Shown one piece after another: positions 54,772 to 64,000 of a DNA stretch of 64,000 nucleotides. Numbering within the stretch: the first letter of the stretch is position 1; every line of letters begins with the position of its first letter. The notes below the pieces were generated by a model, which worked only from the letters and a program-made list of their open reading frames with translations, did no database searches and was not told the DNA's origin. A program made the translations under genes and the position numbers. Location of the stretch: contig DATKMK010000122.1 of the NCBI GenBank assembly GCA_035541895.1, positions 1 through 64,000 on the forward strand, given 5' to 3'. Source of the stretch: DATKMK01 sp035541895 (GTDB lineage Bacteria; Desulfobacterota; Binatia; HRBIN30; JACQVA1).

Positions 54772-56186
54772 CCGGCGGATTCGCGTTCCTCGCCGTGCTC
54801 TTTGCCGGGCGCGGCGCGGTCGCATGGGCCTTTGACCGTCCATCGAGCGATTGCGCGGAGCGTGGGTTTCGTTTGGCGCTGGCGATGGCGGTCGGTCTTG
54901 GACTGTGGTCCAGTTCGTATGTCCTGGCGCTGTTCTGCGGCGCGGCCACTTCCCCCGTTTTCATGGTGAAGGACGGAGTCTTGGCGTTGGCCGGTGCGGG
55001 CCTGCTGTGGACCTCGCACAAGCGGTTGCCGGTGGATCGTCGCGAGGCGCCGCGCCGACCTCTATCGGCGACGGAGCGATGGCTGACCGGTGCATTTGCG
55101 ATCGCGTTGGTTCTGGCCTCGATCGTGTTTCTGCTGCGCGTCGCTCGCAGACCCGACGGGTTTTGGGACGCGTGGGCGATTTGGAACCTGCGGGCGCGGT
55201 TCTTCGTTCGGTTGCCCGCCGATGTCACCCGCGCGTTCTCGCCGGAACTCGGGTGGAACACGCATCCCGACTATCCGTTGCTGCTGCCCGGCATCACGGC
55301 GCAGTGGTGGATAGTGACGCAGCAGGAGTCACGTTGGATTCCACCGGTGATCGCGGGAGTGTTTGCCGGCATCACGGTCATCACATTGGCCGGTGCGGTG
55401 AGGCAACTGCGCGGCACAATTTCGGGGCTGGTCGCCGGGATAGCGTTGCTCGGCACATCGGCGTTTCTGCGCCTGGCGGTACAGCAGGTGGCAGATCTGC
55501 CGCTGGCGGCCTACGCGCTCGCGGCCGTCGCGGTTGTCGCGGTCGCACTCGAGCGCGATGAGCCACGGACGTGGCGACTCTTTGTGCTCGCGGGCCTTCT
55601 CGTGGGCCTGGCGGCGTGGACGAAAAACGAGGGCGCATTGGCCGCGGGTAGCGTGAGTGCGGCGCTGCTGAGTGCCGCGCGCGTCCGCCCGGCGGCGCAG
55701 CGCCTGCGCCACGCCGGCTGGGTGAGCCTGGGTGCCCTGCCGATCATCTTGTTGTTGGCGTACTTCAAGCTGACGTACGCGCCGCCGAACGATCTGGCGA
55801 GCAAGAGTTCGCTCGCTGATCTGCTGAGCCGCGCCACCACCCTGATGCGCTACACTACGGTGACCGGCGAACTGTGGGCGCGAGTGTACCGAGTCCGCGA
55901 CTGGAATTGTTTTTTCATTGCGTTGCCGCTGTTGCTGCTGCGGTTTGGTCGGTCGCGGTTGGCCGGCCCGGCGGCGCCGGTGGCGTTGGCTACCGCCGCG
56001 CTGATCTTGAGCGGATGCTTGATGGTGTACGTGCTCACGCCTCACGAGATCGTCTGGCACATCCAGACCTCGATGGATCGCGTGCTGCTGCAGTGGTGGC
56101 CGCTCTTCATTTTTTCCGTCTTCGTCGCATTGCCCCCCGTCGGCGGTGACCGCCAACCCCTTGCTCGACGGGATTCGCCACACTAA
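54759..56186 (+). CDS. multi-span membrane protein, probable GT-C glycosyltransferase-like
   Basis: At 475 aa it has about ten hydrophobic segments. The first large loop contains FWDAWAIWNLRARFF and WNTHPDYPLLLPG, with acidic and aromatic residues that resemble the ligand loop of dolichyl- or undecaprenyl-phosphate-sugar GT-C enzymes (PMT/ArnT relatives). No certain catalytic Asp-Glu pair could be placed. It overlaps the small membrane-anchored gene by 13 nt. It probably handles lipid-linked sugars, but this is inference from fold style alone. Confidence 0.55.
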   Translation: MAELAGGFAFLAVLFAGRGAVAWAFDRPSSDCAERGFRLALAMAVGLGLWSSSYVLALFCGAATSPVFMVKDGVLALAGAGLLWTSHKRLPVDRREAPRRPLSATERWLTGAFAIALVLASIVFLLRVARRPDGFWDAWAIWNLRARFFVRLPADVTRAFSPELGWNTHPDYPLLLPGITAQWWIVTQQESRWIPPVIAGVFAGITVITLAGAVRQLRGTISGLVAGIALLGTSAFLRLAVQQVADLPLAAYALAAVAVVAVALERDEPRTWRLFVLAGLLVGLAAWTKNEGALAAGSVSAALLSAARVRPAAQRLRHAGWVSLGALPIILLLAYFKLTYAPPNDLASKSSLADLLSRATTLMRYTTVTGELWARVYRVRDWNCFFIALPLLLLRFGRSRLAGPAAPVALATAALILSGCLMVYVLTPHEIVWHIQTSMDRVLLQWWPLFIFSVFVALPPVGGDRQPLARRDSPH

Positions 56187-56198
56187 AGTTAGCGGCGT

Positions 56199-56516
56199 AT
56201 GGCGTCGCGGCGAGAGACCGACTTCGATTTCGGGGTGGTGACCGAAACCGAGAAGAAGGTCGACAAGCCCAAGCTGTACAAAGTGCTCCTGCACAACGAC
56301 GACTACACGACCATGGAGTTCGTGGTGCAAGTGCTGCAAGCCGTCTTCCACAAGTCGCTCGCGGAGGCGACGCAGATCATGCTCCACGTGCACAAGAAAG
56401 GGTTGGGCGTTTGCGGCGTCTATACCTACGAGGTGGCGGAGACCAAAGTGGCGGAAGTGATGGCCTTGGCCAAGGCGCACGAGTTCCCGTTACAGTGCTC
56501 GATGGAAGAGGAGTGA
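56199..56516 (+). CDS. clpS: ClpS adaptor of the ClpAP protease
   Basis: This 105-aa protein is a canonical ClpS. The YKVLLHNDDYTTMEFVVQVL core holds the N-degron pocket and its Asp-Asp motif. HVHKKGLGVCGVYTYEVAETK follows, then the MALAKAHEFPLQCSMEEE tail. ClpS binds N-end-rule substrates and delivers them to ClpA. The N-terminal tail is usual length. It lies 10 nt before clpA in the expected order, so it is an operon. Confidence 0.96.
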   Translation: MASRRETDFDFGVVTETEKKVDKPKLYKVLLHNDDYTTMEFVVQVLQAVFHKSLAEATQIMLHVHKKGLGVCGVYTYEVAETKVAEVMALAKAHEFPLQCSMEEE

Positions 56517-56526
56517 GCGAGGCCGC

Positions 56527-58788
<2,262 letters not shown>

Positions 58789-58896
58789 TACACCGCGCTC
58801 CAGCCGGCACGATCGTTCTCCGCGTCCCAGTGAACGTTGTTCAGCGCGATTGAACGCCCCGTCAGCGCAACCAAACCATGCTGAAACGGAGGAGTC

Positions 58897-60279
58897 ATGG
58901 CGAGCCGAACCGCGTCCCGAGGCTGGCCGCGTAGCCGTCTGCTGGGCTTGATAACGACGTTGGTGTTGCTCATGAGCCACCCTGGTTCCGCACGCCCGCC
59001 GTGTGCCGGCGATTGCGACGGCGAGGGCTCGGTGTCGGTGGACGAGCTGGTGCGGGGCGTCAATATCGCGCTCGGCAGCGTCGATGTGGATCAATGTGGA
59101 ATCCTTGACGACGATCACGATGGACACGTCGGGGTGAATGAATTGGTGGTCGCCGTCAACAACGCGCTCGACGGGTGCCCGAGTTTTGTCGGCAGTTTCC
59201 AAGCGTACGCGCAGCTCGACGGCGGCCAAACGGCGACCGTAGCGATCTCGGTCGCCAGTGATGGACACGCCGATGCGACGCTGACCATCATTGAAGTCGC
59301 CGCAACGGCACTGCACGCAGGCGGCATCGCCGCGTCGGTTTCGGCGAGTGGCAGCGTCGACCTGGATACCGGGACATTCTCGATCAGCGGTAGTTTCGTG
59401 AGCAACGGGCAAACCGTCCCCTTTTCCTTCAGTGGTTCGTTGCCCCGTCCTGGTAAACCGGGATCGATCACCATTCAGATCGGTGACAAGGTCTACACCG
59501 GCTCGTATGGAGCGCCAGCGACGCCGACCCCCACCGCGACACCGATGGTGAGCGGCACGCTCCACCACGTCACCGTGGGGCAGCCGAATCTGCCGTTCGA
59601 TCCCGAGTACATCGAGATCAATCCGGGCGATACGGTGGAATGGACCTGGGTGGGTGGTCCGCACTCCGTTCGGTCGACATTTCCGAGTATGCCGGGCGTG
59701 CCGAACTGCTCAGCCGACGGTCGATTCGACAGCTTGGCGAAAGCGTCCGGGACGTTTCGATTCACTTTCACCGCGCCGGGAACCTACGAGTACGACTGCG
59801 GCGTTCCAGGCCATTGCGAGAATTTCGAGAGCGGCATCATTGTTGTCCGCGGAACGCCGACGCCGACACGCACGGCCACGCCGACCAACACCCCCACGGT
59901 GGCAATCCCTACCGTCACGCCGACGCCTGCGACCATCGGAGGCGTGTCCACCGCGATGCTCGGCGTCTTTAGCGGAACCGCGCAGAATCAGTTCGGCGGA
60001 AGCTTCCCGATCCGACTCCAAATCGCGGTCGATGACGGCGTTGTCCACGTCACCGAGTTGCAAACAGTGGTCGGCAATGTCCTCGGCGGCGGAACGTTCA
60101 CGATGACCGTCGGCTCCCCGACACACCTTTCGTACCAGTTCGGCACGCCCGCCCAAATGGTCACACTCGTGGTCGACCTGGCGGCATCAGGGCACGTGAC
60201 CGGTACGTACACGACCGGCTCGGTCGGAATGGGAACGTTTACGATCACCTTCGACGTGACGCGTGAAGGCGGATCGTGA
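58897..60279 (+). CDS. secreted cupredoxin-like protein with N-terminal dockerin-like module
   Basis: This 460-aa protein has a signal peptide ending near residue 32. The Cys-containing dockerin-like module (Cys36-Cys94) comes directly after, unlike the C-terminal copy in the 10.4-kb gene. A beta domain follows, then a short Thr-Pro linker. The cupredoxin domain (about 215-325) has His256, Cys301 and His306 (YDCGVPGHC), with Glu at 311 where Met is usually the axial ligand. A second Thr-Pro linker leads to a C-terminal beta domain. It is probably an exported copper-binding protein. The ATG follows GGAGGAG. It is convergent with the ErpA-like gene. Confidence 0.8.
   Translation: MASRTASRGWPRSRLLGLITTLVLLMSHPGSARPPCAGDCDGEGSVSVDELVRGVNIALGSVDVDQCGILDDDHDGHVGVNELVVAVNNALDGCPSFVGSFQAYAQLDGGQTATVAISVASDGHADATLTIIEVAATALHAGGIAASVSASGSVDLDTGTFSISGSFVSNGQTVPFSFSGSLPRPGKPGSITIQIGDKVYTGSYGAPATPTPTATPMVSGTLHHVTVGQPNLPFDPEYIEINPGDTVEWTWVGGPHSVRSTFPSMPGVPNCSADGRFDSLAKASGTFRFTFTAPGTYEYDCGVPGHCENFESGIIVVRGTPTPTRTATPTNTPTVAIPTVTPTPATIGGVSTAMLGVFSGTAQNQFGGSFPIRLQIAVDDGVVHVTELQTVVGNVLGGGTFTMTVGSPTHLSYQFGTPAQMVTLVVDLAASGHVTGTYTTGSVGMGTFTITFDVTREGGS
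59850..59935 (+). repeat. short Thr-Pro linker tract of the cupredoxin protein
   Basis: A degenerate TPTxT-coding tract joins the cupredoxin domain to the C-terminal beta domain. It is of the same style as the linkers at 12.3, 31.7, 42.5, 43.2 and 44.3 kb. Confidence 0.8.
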
Positions 60280-60304
60280 CGTCACATCGAATACGGACGT
60301 ACGT

Positions 60305-60691
60305 TTACGCGGAGAACGAAGAGCCGCAACCGCAGGTGCGCGTTGCGTTGGGATTCAGAAACTTGAACCCGGCTCCGTGGAGGCCAGCGACGTAGTCGAT
60401 CGTGATGCCCTTCAGGTATTGGACGCTCATCCCTTCGACGAACAGGCGAACACCGCCTTGGTCGATGACTTCGTCGTCCTCCTTGACCTGATTGTCGAAG
60501 TTGAGCGAGTACTGAAACCCCGAGCAGCCGCCTCCGACGACGCCGACGCGCAGCCCGTAGTCGTTCCCGAGTCCTTCGCGCGCGAGCGCCTGTTTGACCA
60601 TCTCGATCGCCTTTTCCGTCAATGTCACCGTGGGGCTTCCAGTGCCGATGTCCGCGGGCGGTGCCGAATGGTCGATGGTCGGATGCTCCAT
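60305..60691 (-). CDS. erpA: ErpA/IscA-type iron-sulfur cluster carrier
   Basis: At 128 aa it has the A-type scaffold pattern. The three cluster ligands are Cys56 (GGGCSGFQY), Cys120 and Cys122 (TCGCGSSF), all present. A-type carriers pass [4Fe-4S] or [2Fe-2S] clusters to apoproteins such as the FadH-like or AOR enzymes of this window, though no specific target is shown. The N-terminal about 20 residues before the fold are extra. It diverges from the type II secretion genes. The name erpA is chosen from the ErpA-like CGCG ending; IscA cannot be excluded. Confidence 0.88.
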   Translation of the reverse strand: MEHPTIDHSAPPADIGTGSPTVTLTEKAIEMVKQALAREGLGNDYGLRVGVVGGGCSGFQYSLNFDNQVKEDDEVIDQGGVRLFVEGMSVQYLKGITIDYVAGLHGAGFKFLNPNATRTCGCGSSFSA

Positions 60692-60792
60692 GTGTTGGCT
60701 CCCTGTCTCCGCCCGTGAAGATTTCGATGGTGAGCGGCGTCTCAGGAACGGTAGCGAGGGGGTGCCGGAGTGTCAAGGCGGCGGACAATTGC

Positions 60793-60822
60793 TTGAATTG
60801 CCATTGAGGATTCGCGTATAGA
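60793..60822 (+). promoter_or_regulatory. possible sigma-70 promoter of the secretion operon
   Basis: TTGAAT, 18 bp, then TATAGA lies 17 nt before the gspC start, between the divergent erpA and gspC genes. Each box matches four of six bases. The predicted leader would be only about 11 nt and lacks a clear ribosome-binding site. Confidence 0.35.
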
Positions 60823-60839
60823 GACGCGACGTTCTCGTT

Positions 60840-61709
60840 ATGACGATCCCACCGCGATACCTCGTGCTCGCCAACCTGGCGTTGCTGGCGGCAATTGCCT
60901 ACGTGACTTCATCGGCGGTGGGTACTGCGATTGCGGCCAAGCTGACGCCCTTGCCCCCGATCCATATTTCTCCGCCCCCTGGGCCGTTGGCGCGCGAGGC
61001 GCGGAAGCCCGATTCGTACTACGCCCTGATTCATACGCGGGACATCTTCAACTCGGCGAAACCAGAGCCGGAAAAACCCAAGGGGCCGCCGCCAAGAACT
61101 GAGTTGAAGGTGAAATTGTGGGGAGTTGCGATCCACACCAATGGACCCTCCTCCTGCGTCATCGAGGACCTTGGCACGCACCAGCAGCAATACTACAAGG
61201 TTGGCGACACGGTGCAGGGAATCGCCACCGTCGCCCGGGTCGAGTGGGACAAGGTCATTCTGAGCCGCGATGGCCAGGAAGAGGTACTCGATCTGACGCC
61301 CGACCTCAAGCGGCCGGCCAACATGGTGGTGCCGTCTCCGGCGGCGAGCGCGCCTGGTCCAACCGATGAACATATCCAGTTGGTCGGCGAGAATCAGTAC
61401 CGCATCGATCGCGCCGAAGTCGACAGCGCGCTGGAAAACATGAGCCAGTTGATGACGCAGATCCGCGCGGTGCCGCATTTTGAGGGTGGCAAGTCGACCG
61501 GATTCCGCTTGTTCGCGATTCGGCAAGATAGCTTGTTCGATAAGATCGGTCTCAAGAACGGCGATATCTTGCAAGAAATCAACGGTAGCGAGCTGTCGGA
61601 TCCAAGCCGAGCCCTCGCGCTGTTCTCCGAGCTGCGCAACGAGCAAAGTTTGACCGTGAAGGTCCTCCGGAACAAAGAACTCAAGACCCTGAACTACCAG
61701 TTCCAGTAA
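60840..61709 (+). CDS. gspC: type II secretion inner-membrane protein GspC
   Basis: This 289-aa protein has an N-terminal transmembrane helix (LVLANLALLAAIAYVTSSAV). The HR-type domain follows at about 85-160 (LKVKLWGVAIHTNG...YYKVGDTVQ). A C-terminal PDZ domain, near 190-289, contains GFRLFAIRQDSLFDKIGLKNGDILQEINGSEL. GspC couples the inner-membrane platform to the secretin GspD. It begins at the ATG at 60840 with no obvious ribosome-binding site. The secretin gene follows 19 nt later, as in classic gsp operons, and the rest of the operon lies beyond the window. Confidence 0.93.
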   Translation: MTIPPRYLVLANLALLAAIAYVTSSAVGTAIAAKLTPLPPIHISPPPGPLAREARKPDSYYALIHTRDIFNSAKPEPEKPKGPPPRTELKVKLWGVAIHTNGPSSCVIEDLGTHQQQYYKVGDTVQGIATVARVEWDKVILSRDGQEEVLDLTPDLKRPANMVVPSPAASAPGPTDEHIQLVGENQYRIDRAEVDSALENMSQLMTQIRAVPHFEGGKSTGFRLFAIRQDSLFDKIGLKNGDILQEINGSELSDPSRALALFSELRNEQSLTVKVLRNKELKTLNYQFQ

Positions 61710-61728
61710 TTGGTGGATGCGAGGAACT

Positions 61729-64000
61729 ATGTCGCGCGTAAGTCGCCTAGCCACCGTGTTGCTGGTGGTGGGCTTGTGGTGGTGGCCTGTGGCAGGCGGC
61801 GCTGCGGACGAAGCCGCGCCCGCTCCCCCAGCCGAAGAACGCTCCACCACCGAGCGGCAGATCACGATGGACTTTCAAGACGTCGATCTGCCGGTCCTCG
61901 TGAAGTTCATCAGCGAGATCACCAAGAAGAACTTCATTGTTGACGAAAAAGTCAAGGGGAAGGTTACCATCATCTCCCCGGCGAAGATCTCGGTCGACGA
62001 AGCGTACTTGGTGTTCCAATCGGTGCTGCAGGTAAAGGGCTTCACCACGGTACCGAGCGGAGCGGTGATCAAGATCCTGTCGACGAAAGAAGCGAAGACG
62101 TCGACGCTCCGGACGATTGCGCCGAAAGGTACGGTCTCGTCGAGCGACGAATACATTACGCGTCTGGTCCCGCTCAACCACGTCGACGCCAACAACATGG
62201 TGGCCATTCTCCAGCCCCTGGTGTCTCCCGACGGGCTGCTTGCCGCGTACGCCGCGACCAACACGTTGATTATCATCGACACCGCGGCACAGACCGCGCG
62301 TCTGGTGCGGATTCTGGCCGAACTCGACGTCGAGGGACAAGAACGCGGAGTCGAGGTGTTGCGACTCAACTACGCGTTCGCCAACGACATCGCCCAGACG
62401 CTGGCGCAGGTGCTCGACGAGGGAACCTCGCAGCCCGGAGCGCCGGCGCCGGTTCGGGCACCCCGCCCGGGGGTGCCCGCGGGCGCGCCGGCCGCTGCGC
62501 CGGTAGCCGGCGGTTCGACGCCGCAGAAGGCGTTCAAAATTATTCCCGACGAGCGTACCAACACGCTGATCGTGCTCGCCGGTCCGCTCGAAATGCGTCG
62601 CATCAAGGAGCTGGTCGATCGTCTCGATGTTCCGCTGCCGCTCGGCACCGGACGCATCCACGTGTACAATCTCAAGTACGCCAACGCCTACGAGCTGATC
62701 ACCGTGCTGACCGACCTCATCGGTCAAGGGCTCGGCACCGGCCTGCGCGCGCGCGGGTTGCTCGGGTCCGCCGGTTTTCGTGGCGGCGGACTGAGCGCGA
62801 ATCGAAATCTGAGCCAAGGGGGGTTTAGCAACCTCGGTGGCTTTGCTGGCGGCGCTGGGTTTGGGGGAGGTGCGCTCGGCGGTTTGGGAGGCGGCGGCGT
62901 CGGCGGGTTGGGTAGTCTCGGAGGACTCGGCGGCGCGTCGACGTCCGGGAGCATTAGTGGCAGAGGGCGCGCCGGTCTGGGCGCCGCCGGCGGCTTCGGC
63001 GGTGCCCCAGGGGCGGGAGGAGGGACGACGATCACGGGTGCGGAAGGTGAGCCGGTTCGAATCACCGCCGACCCGTCGACGAACGCTCTAATCGTCAGCG
63101 CGTCGCCCCAAGATTACGAAACGATCAAAGAGGTGATCGAGAAGCTCGATGTTCGCCGGCGCCAAGTGTATATCGAGGCCATCCTCCTAGAGCTGCGTCT
63201 CGACAAATCCCGCGCGCTCGGCTTCGATTTCCAAGGCGCCACCGGCTTCGGAAGCGGGGTCGGGATCGGCCGAACCAACTTGTCCAACAATCTCAACACC
63301 GCCCTGACGTCTCCCGGGACGATTCCGGGACTGTTGCTGGCGGCCGCCAGCAATCAAACGATTCGGCTGCCCGACGGCAGCACGGTGCCGGCGCAGGTCG
63401 CGTTGTTGACCGCGTTGCAGACCAACGACGATGTGAACATTCTCTCCGCGCCCAACCTGCTCACCATGGACAACCAGGAGGCGGAAATCGTCGTCGGGCA
63501 AAACATCCCCTTCATCGCCAGCACTTCGACCAGCGAGACCAATCTCGCCAACACCTTCAACACGGTCGACCGCCGCGACGTCGGCATTACGCTGCGGATC
63601 ACCCCGCAGATCTCCGAGGGTGGCAACGTGCGGCTCGACTTGTTCGAGGAGGTTTCCGCGGTCGTGCCCAGCACGAGCTCACAGTCCAACTCGCTGGGAC
63701 CGACGACGACGATCCGATCGGCAACCACCACCGTGGTGGCGCGCGACAACCAAACCGTCGTGATCGGCGGCCTCATCGCCGACGACATCGACAACTCGCG
63801 CAGCGAGGTGCCGTTCTTCGGCCGCTTGCCGGTGTTGGGAAACTTGTTTAGCTCCACCAGCGCCAATCGCCAGAAGATCAACCTGTTGATCTTCCTGACG
63901 CCGCGTATCGTGCGCAATGAGGCCGACCAGCGCCGTCTGTCTCTCGAACAGCGTGATCGCATGAAGGCCTTCCTCGAGGAACAGCACTTTCCCAACAAGC
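61729..64000 (+). CDS. gspD: type II secretion outer-membrane secretin GspD (3' partial)
   Basis: The frame runs off the right edge with no stop, giving at least 757 residues. A signal peptide (LATVLLVVGLWWWPVAGGA) precedes N0 and N-domains (VDLPVLVKFISEITKKNFIVD; LIIIDTAAQTARLV) that contact GspC. A Gly-rich insertion of roughly 95 residues (62752-63045) is unusual. The secretin core follows, with VYIEAILLELRLD, VLSAPNLLTMDNQEA and the FGRLPVLGNLF lip, ending FLTPRIV. GspD forms the outer-membrane channel for folded proteins. The ATG follows GAGG. Confidence 0.94.
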   Translation, partial: MSRVSRLATVLLVVGLWWWPVAGGAADEAAPAPPAEERSTTERQITMDFQDVDLPVLVKFISEITKKNFIVDEKVKGKVTIISPAKISVDEAYLVFQSVLQVKGFTTVPSGAVIKILSTKEAKTSTLRTIAPKGTVSSSDEYITRLVPLNHVDANNMVAILQPLVSPDGLLAAYAATNTLIIIDTAAQTARLVRILAELDVEGQERGVEVLRLNYAFANDIAQTLAQVLDEGTSQPGAPAPVRAPRPGVPAGAPAAAPVAGGSTPQKAFKIIPDERTNTLIVLAGPLEMRRIKELVDRLDVPLPLGTGRIHVYNLKYANAYELITVLTDLIGQGLGTGLRARGLLGSAGFRGGGLSANRNLSQGGFSNLGGFAGGAGFGGGALGGLGGGGVGGLGSLGGLGGASTSGSISGRGRAGLGAAGGFGGAPGAGGGTTITGAEGEPVRITADPSTNALIVSASPQDYETIKEVIEKLDVRRRQVYIEAILLELRLDKSRALGFDFQGATGFGSGVGIGRTNLSNNLNTALTSPGTIPGLLLAAASNQTIRLPDGSTVPAQVALLTALQTNDDVNILSAPNLLTMDNQEAEIVVGQNIPFIASTSTSETNLANTFNTVDRRDVGITLRITPQISEGGNVRLDLFEEVSAVVPSTSSQSNSLGPTTTIRSATTTVVARDNQTVVIGGLIADDIDNSRSEVPFFGRLPVLGNLFSSTSANRQKINLLIFLTPRIVRNEADQRRLSLEQRDRMKAFLEEQHFPNK

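Overview
The window is about 64 kb of GC-rich, densely coding bacterial chromosome. I see no rRNA, tRNA, CRISPR array, transposase or phage module. The gene content suggests an uncultured deltaproteobacterium-like lineage, and my best guess is Candidatus Binatota (Desulfobacterota_B). That guess rests on four points: many acyl-CoA, P450, LLM and GST-type metabolic genes; a tungsten-type aldehyde oxidoreductase; a type II secretion locus; and several secreted proteins with long Thr-Pro linkers and a Cys-containing, dockerin-like 'DELV..V' module. This is inference from gene style. A phylogenetic marker would be needed to confirm it.

Layout from left to right. At 0.2-2.8 kb (minus) lie a FadH-like enoate reductase and a DsbA-family oxidoreductase. 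At 3.3-7.8 kb (minus) lie a P450, a sulfotransferase, a SnoaL-like protein and TypA. At 8.0-10.3 kb (plus) an aldehyde:ferredoxin oxidoreductase overlaps a MoaD/ThiS-like sulfur carrier. At 10.4-13.5 kb is a giant secreted repeat protein with a near-perfect internal duplication. At 13.7-16.4 kb (minus) are an uncharacterised protein, a histone-deacetylase-family amidohydrolase and a GNAT enzyme. At 16.5-21.0 kb (plus) are two hot-dog dehydratase halves, an ABC ATPase with a double permease, and a host-attachment-type protein. At 21.7-31.4 kb (plus) is a long metabolic run: FAD oxidoreductase with an ECF41-like sigma factor, thioredoxin, ACAD11-like dehydrogenase, PAS histidine kinase, GST, LLM oxidoreductase, APH-type kinase and a second GST. 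At 31.4-37.7 kb are a secreted beta-helix-like dockerin protein, an alcohol dehydrogenase, an SMP-30 lactonase and an M20 peptidase.

From 37.7 to 47.3 kb, all on the minus strand, is a block that reads as one regulatory circuit: an NtrC-type sigma-54 response regulator, a cluster of TGTCTC-type repeats, a sigma-54-like promoter, a 1240-aa secreted LamG/DUF11 protein, a sensorless histidine kinase 4 nt behind it, and a hybrid histidine kinase. This is the best candidate for an undescribed system. At 47.4-56.2 kb are a nitroreductase, a glycerol-kinase-like protein, an FAD monooxygenase, GT-C membrane proteins and a carotenoid oxygenase. At 56.2-64 kb are ClpS-ClpA, a secreted cupredoxin protein with the same dockerin-like module, an ErpA/IscA protein, and the start of a type II secretion operon (GspC, and GspD cut by the window edge). 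The secretion operon could export the Thr-Pro proteins, but nothing in the sequence proves that.
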